8,491 nt of DNA from an uncultured Altererythrobacter sp. (GTDB lineage Bacteria > Pseudomonadota > Alphaproteobacteria > Sphingomonadales > Sphingomonadaceae): NCBI GenBank assembly GCA_946885545.1, contig CAMPGP010000076.1, positions 1 to 8,491 on the forward strand, in the 5' to 3' direction. Of this stretch, positions 5,713 through 8,491 are shown in pieces. How positions within the stretch are numbered: the stretch's first letter is position 1; each line of letters opens with the position of its first letter. Under the pieces are notes generated by a model, which was not told the DNA's origin, ran no database searches, and saw only the letters and a list, made by a program, of their open reading frames with translations. Both the position numbers and the translations under genes were made by a program.

Positions 5713-6516
5713 ATGACAACTAGCCCGCGTTCGCCGATCAAGCTCGCTCTCGCTGCCACTGCCTGTGCGGCGGCCATGTTCACCGCTGGCTGTGCCGGCA
5801 GCGGCGGCGGCCCGGAAGACACCGCCTACGTCGCGCGCGACGTGGAGACGCTCTACGCAGAGGCCAAGCGCCGACTCGATCGCGGGAACGCGACTCTCGC
5901 CGCAGCCCTGTTCGACGAGGTCGAGCGCCAGCACCCCTATTCGCCCTGGGCCCGCCGCGCGCAGCTGATGAGCAGCTTCAGCTATTACGTCGCGCAGGAT
6001 TACAACAAGTCGATCCAGAGCGCGCAGCGCTTCCTTTCGATCCATCCGGGCAACAAGGATGCGCCTTACGCCTATTACCTGATCGGCCTCAGCTATTACG
6101 AGCAGATCAGCGACGTGCACCGCGACCAGGCGATCACCGAGCAGGCACAGGCCGCGCTCACCGAAGTCGTCCGCCGCTTCCCGCAGAGCGAATATGCTGC
6201 CGACGCGCGGCTCAAGCTCGACCTCGTGACGGACCATCTCGCGGGCAAGGAAATGGAAATCGGCCGCTTCTACGAGCGGAGCGGCAAGTGGATCGCCGCG
6301 CAGATCCGGTTCCAGAACGTGGTCGACAACTACCAGACCACCAGCCACGCACCCGAGGCGCTCTATCGTCTCGCCGAAACCAGCCTGGCGCTCGGCATCC
6401 CCGAGGAAGCGGTCAAGTACACCGCGGTTCTCGGCGCCAACTACCCGGGCAACGAGTGGTACGAAAAGGCTTACGAGCTGGTGCAGGACCATGCGGCGGG
6501 CGTAGCCGCGACCTGA
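5713..6516 (+). CDS. bamD: Outer membrane protein assembly factor BamD (lipoprotein, TPR)
   Basis: The product has 267 residues. An N-terminal lipoprotein signal has a basic N-region, a hydrophobic stretch LALAATACAAAMF (11-23), and a TAGC lipobox with Cys27 as the lipidation site. The Thr at -3 is unusual, since Leu is most common. The mature part is made of TPR-like helical repeats from about residue 43, with family strings LYAEAKRRLDRGNATLAAALFDEVERQHPYSPWARRA split across 47-83, then QLMSSFSYY, YAYYLIGLSYYEQI, FPQSEYAADAR and GKEMEIGRFY. BamD is anchored to the inner leaflet of the outer membrane and works with BamA in the BAM complex that inserts beta-barrel proteins. It is usually essential. 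The gene follows proB by 93 bases and has its own candidate promoter. It converges on the diguanylate cyclase gene with 7 bases between the stops. Confidence 0.95.
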   Translation: MTTSPRSPIKLALAATACAAAMFTAGCAGSGGGPEDTAYVARDVETLYAEAKRRLDRGNATLAAALFDEVERQHPYSPWARRAQLMSSFSYYVAQDYNKSIQSAQRFLSIHPGNKDAPYAYYLIGLSYYEQISDVHRDQAITEQAQAALTEVVRRFPQSEYAADARLKLDLVTDHLAGKEMEIGRFYERSGKWIAAQIRFQNVVDNYQTTSHAPEALYRLAETSLALGIPEEAVKYTAVLGANYPGNEWYEKAYELVQDHAAGVAAT

Positions 6517-6523
6517 ACCCGGC

Positions 6524-7663
6524 TCAGGCGGCCTGCGCGCGTTGCGCGGGCTCTGGCGGTGCCTCGCCGAGCCGGTTTCGGCCTCCCGATTTCGCCTCGT
6601 AGAGCGCCGCGTCTGCGCGGGCGAACAGCTTGCGCCAGTCACCCTCTTCGAACACCTGGCCTTCCGCGATCCCGACGCTCGCGGTGACGCGCTCGCCGTG
6701 GGGCATGGCGTGAGCGCGGATGTCTGCCAGGATCGCCAGCGGCAGGCCGACCGGCAGCTCTGTCGCGGGGCCGAGGACAGCGAATTCCTCGCCGCCGATC
6801 CGCGCCACGATCGCGCGCACCTGTCGGTGCCGGCCCAGCAGGCCGCCCACGGCGCGCAGAACCTCGTCGCCCATGTCGTGGCCATGGCCGTCGTTGATCG
6901 CCTTGAAATGGTCTATGTCGACGAGCACGAGCCGCAGGCTCTCGCCGCCAAGCCCCATCGCCCCGGCCCCGTCGAGCAAGGCGCGGCGATTGGCGAGGCC
7001 GGTCAGCGCGTCGGTCCGCGCCTGGTGCTGGGCATCGTGCTGGAGACCGAGCAGCTCGACCACGCGTGCGTGATGAGAATCGATCATTCGCAGCTTGAAC
7101 ATGCCCGCGAGCAGCAGGCTGGTTGCCGCGGCGAACTCCACGGGGTGCCCGGACAGCATCATCAGCGCCGCGATCGGAATCATGTCGATCGCCAGGTTGA
7201 TCACCGCGCCCATCCTGACGTTGGCGAGGCAATAGGCCGTGGCGAGCGCGCCGACGACGAGAATGATCGGGAAATGCATTCGCGCTTCGACAGGCGCGCT
7301 CAGCCAGCTCAGCACGCACCAGGCGGTGCAGATCAGCGCGCCGAAGCACGAGGACACGGTGCCCTGGACGAGAAATTTCGAAGCGCGCCACGGCTTCGCG
7401 GCGAACTGCATGTCGCGGCGCAGGGAGAATGCCGAGAGCAGGCAATAGACGGCCATGATCCCGGGCAGACCATACGCCACGAACCATCCCGCGGCGGGGT
7501 TGGCGGTGAGCATGGCGATCGCCGAATTGATGAACATCGTCGCGAAAAGCCAGGGTGCCTGCCGTTGCAGCTCGCTCGCGGCATGTACGACGAAGTCTTC
7601 CCGGATCTCCTCGGGGAGATCGGGAAGGATCAGGTTTTCCAGCGATTTGCCCCACCCCGCCAT
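6524..7663 (-). CDS. Membrane-bound diguanylate cyclase (GGDEF domain)
   Basis: The product has 379 residues. The N-terminal half has about six hydrophobic segments (roughly 36-54, 59-79, 96-121, 131-148, 152-170 and 175-192), a membrane sensor module that I cannot assign to a named MASE family. The C-terminal GGDEF domain starts at DALTGLANRR (218-227), followed by DIDHFKAINDGHGHDMGDEVL (249-269), the active-site GGEEF (290-294), SVGIA (329-333) and ALYEAKSGGRNR (353-364). These are the residues expected of an active cyclase making cyclic di-GMP from two GTP at the membrane. The RxxD inhibitory site that normally precedes the motif by five residues is QVRA (281-284), so product inhibition through that site is not expected. 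No EAL domain is present. The Shine-Dalgarno is weak (AGGC). The gene lies between bamD and recN in the opposite direction. Confidence 0.93.
   Translation of the reverse strand: MAGWGKSLENLILPDLPEEIREDFVVHAASELQRQAPWLFATMFINSAIAMLTANPAAGWFVAYGLPGIMAVYCLLSAFSLRRDMQFAAKPWRASKFLVQGTVSSCFGALICTAWCVLSWLSAPVEARMHFPIILVVGALATAYCLANVRMGAVINLAIDMIPIAALMMLSGHPVEFAAATSLLLAGMFKLRMIDSHHARVVELLGLQHDAQHQARTDALTGLANRRALLDGAGAMGLGGESLRLVLVDIDHFKAINDGHGHDMGDEVLRAVGGLLGRHRQVRAIVARIGGEEFAVLGPATELPVGLPLAILADIRAHAMPHGERVTASVGIAEGQVFEEGDWRKLFARADAALYEAKSGGRNRLGEAPPEPAQRAQAA
6531..6551. other. Stem-loop at the bamD/diguanylate cyclase convergent junction
   Basis: GCCTGCGC (6531-6538) and GCGCGGGC (6544-6551) pair over 8 positions with one G-U wobble around a GCGTT loop. 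The structure lies 15 bases after the bamD stop and inside the last codons of the cyclase gene. No T-run follows on the plus strand, so it is at best a weak end signal for bamD transcripts. Hairpins in GC-rich coding DNA are common. Confidence 0.3.
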
Positions 7664-7709
7664 GGCGATTGCCTAGCGCGCTCCGACTAAACAAGCGTTA
7701 AGCGCGTGC

Positions 7710-7723
7710 CGCGGTGGACCGCG
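7710..7723. promoter_or_regulatory. Dyad CGCGGT-GG-ACCGCG between the cyclase gene and recN
   Basis: This is a perfect 6-bp inverted repeat with a 2-base centre in the 110-base divergent spacer. It lies 47 bases upstream of the cyclase start and 51 bases before the recN start. It could be an operator for either gene. No regulator is recognised, and GC-rich dyads this short can arise by chance. Confidence 0.25.
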
Positions 7724-7735
7724 CGCCATTGCCCG

Positions 7736-7764
7736 CTGACAGGCGCTGGCCCCTGCGCTAGGAA
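7736..7764 (+). promoter_or_regulatory. Candidate recN promoter
   Basis: CTGACA (7736-7741) matches five of six bases of the -35 consensus. Seventeen bases later is TAGGAA (7759-7764), a weak -10. Transcription would start close to 7771, only a few bases before the recN ATG at 7774. An alternative reading is that AGGA at 7760-7763 is a Shine-Dalgarno with a 10-base spacing, so the two interpretations compete. No alphaproteobacterial LexA box of the GTTC-N7-GTTC type was found here. Confidence 0.3.
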
Positions 7765-7773
7765 AGCTCTCGA

Positions 7774-8491
7774 ATGCTGACCCGACTTTCCATCCGCAAC
7801 GTGGTGTTGATCGAGGCGCTCGATCTCGACTTCGGCCGCGGGCTCGGCGTGCTGACCGGCGAAACCGGCGCGGGCAAGTCGATCCTGCTCGATGCGCTCG
7901 GCCTCGTGCTGGGCAATCGTGCGGAGACGATCCTGGTGCGCAGCGGCGAGGAGCGCGCGAGCGTGACCGCGAGCTTCGAGTTCGCGCGCTTGCCCGAAGT
8001 GGTCGCGGAGGCGCTCGACGAGGCAGACGTCGCGCTCGATCCGGGCGAGCCGCTGATGATCCGCCGCCAGGTCAAGGCCGACGGCGGGAGCAAGGCGTTC
8101 GTCAACGACCAGCCGGTGAGCGCGGGGCTGCTGCGCACGCTGGCGCCTGCACTGGTCGAACTTCACGGGCAGCACGACGATCGCGGACTTGTGAACCCGC
8201 GCGGCCATCGCGCGTTGCTCGACCGTTTCGCCGGGGCCGATACCGCGGGCGTCGCGGCGTCGTGGGAGGCATGGCGCGGGGCGGCGGAGCGGCTTGCCGC
8301 GGCGCGCGAGGCGATCGCGCAGGCCAAGGCCGACCAGGACCTGCTGCTTGCGCATCTCGCCGAGCTGACCGCGCTGGAACCGCAGTCGGGCGAAGAGGCG
8401 CGGCTCGCCGAAACGCGCGCGGCCATGCAGAAAGGCGAGCGCCTGTCGGGCGACCTCGAGGAATTGCGCCATGTGTGGGACGGCTCCGATT
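7774..8491 (+). CDS. recN: DNA repair protein RecN, N-terminal part (3' end outside window)
   Basis: The frame stays open from ATG 7774 to the window end, giving 239 of the usual 550 or so residues. It begins MLTRLSIRNVVLIEALDLDF, the conserved RecN start, followed by the Walker A loop GETGAGKS (29-36) and SILLDALGLVLG. LMIRRQVKADGGSKAFVNDQPVS, split across 94-116, comes next, and then the Q-loop-type motif ELHGQHDDRGL (129-139). From about residue 163 an Ala/Glu/Arg-rich helical stretch begins the coiled coil. RecN is an SMC-like ATPase that acts in the cytoplasm on double-strand breaks with RecA. Walker B and the second half of the head are beyond the window. The gene is divergent from the diguanylate cyclase gene. 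The start is set by the homology and by lack of an alternative ATG nearby. Confidence 0.96.
   Translation, partial: MLTRLSIRNVVLIEALDLDFGRGLGVLTGETGAGKSILLDALGLVLGNRAETILVRSGEERASVTASFEFARLPEVVAEALDEADVALDPGEPLMIRRQVKADGGSKAFVNDQPVSAGLLRTLAPALVELHGQHDDRGLVNPRGHRALLDRFAGADTAGVAASWEAWRGAAERLAAAREAIAQAKADQDLLLAHLAELTALEPQSGEEARLAETRAAMQKGERLSGDLEELRHVWDGSD

Noticed and set aside
6542..7690. 382-codon open frame on the plus strand opposite the diguanylate cyclase
   Set aside because: Product is rich in Arg, Ala, His and Gln with no domain pattern, while the minus strand has all GGDEF motifs.
7664..7773. LexA-type SOS box (GTTC-N7-GTTC) before recN
   Set aside because: Looked for because recN is an SOS gene in many bacteria; no GTTC pair at that spacing is present.

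Overview
The window is GC-rich, densely packed chromosomal DNA that reads as housekeeping territory of an alphaproteobacterium. The protein sequences and the bacterial NDUFS4-like complex I subunit suggest the order Sphingomonadales, possibly an Erythrobacter-type organism. That placement is inferred from familiarity with the families, not from a database search. Eight protein-coding genes are supported. Two are cut by the window edges (hrpB at the left, recN at the right). No rRNA, tRNA, CRISPR array, insertion sequence or phage gene was seen, and no gene-free stretch exceeds about 180 bases.

Left part (1-2128): the C-terminal half of the DExH helicase HrpB is followed by a 110-base spacer with strong dyads. 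Next is a 92-residue NDUFS4/ETC complex I subunit homologue, which overlaps tail-to-tail by 8 bases with a minus-strand SRPBCC-fold gene.

Middle (2129-5619): all three enzymes of glutamate-to-proline synthesis are grouped. proC and proA run leftward, probably as one transcript, and the SRPBCC gene lies downstream in the same direction. proB runs rightward from a shared, comparatively AT-rich divergent promoter region (4292-4470). ProB phosphorylates glutamate, ProA reduces the phosphate to the semialdehyde/pyrroline-5-carboxylate, and ProC reduces that to proline, so one control region could set the whole pathway.

Right part (5620-8491): bamD encodes the outer-membrane assembly lipoprotein and appears to have a promoter almost touching its start codon. 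It is followed by a convergent minus-strand membrane diguanylate cyclase with an intact GGEEF motif but no RxxD inhibitory site. Divergent from that gene is the start of recN (DNA repair SMC-like ATPase). In related genomes bamD and recN are, from memory, commonly neighbours, so the cyclase gene looks like an insertion into that pair.

I found no convincing undescribed multi-gene system. The most interesting signals are regulatory: a hairpin that would sequester the ribosome binding site of the SRPBCC gene, paired dyads in the proB/proC control region, the repeat-like hairpins after hrpB, and the cyclase insertion.
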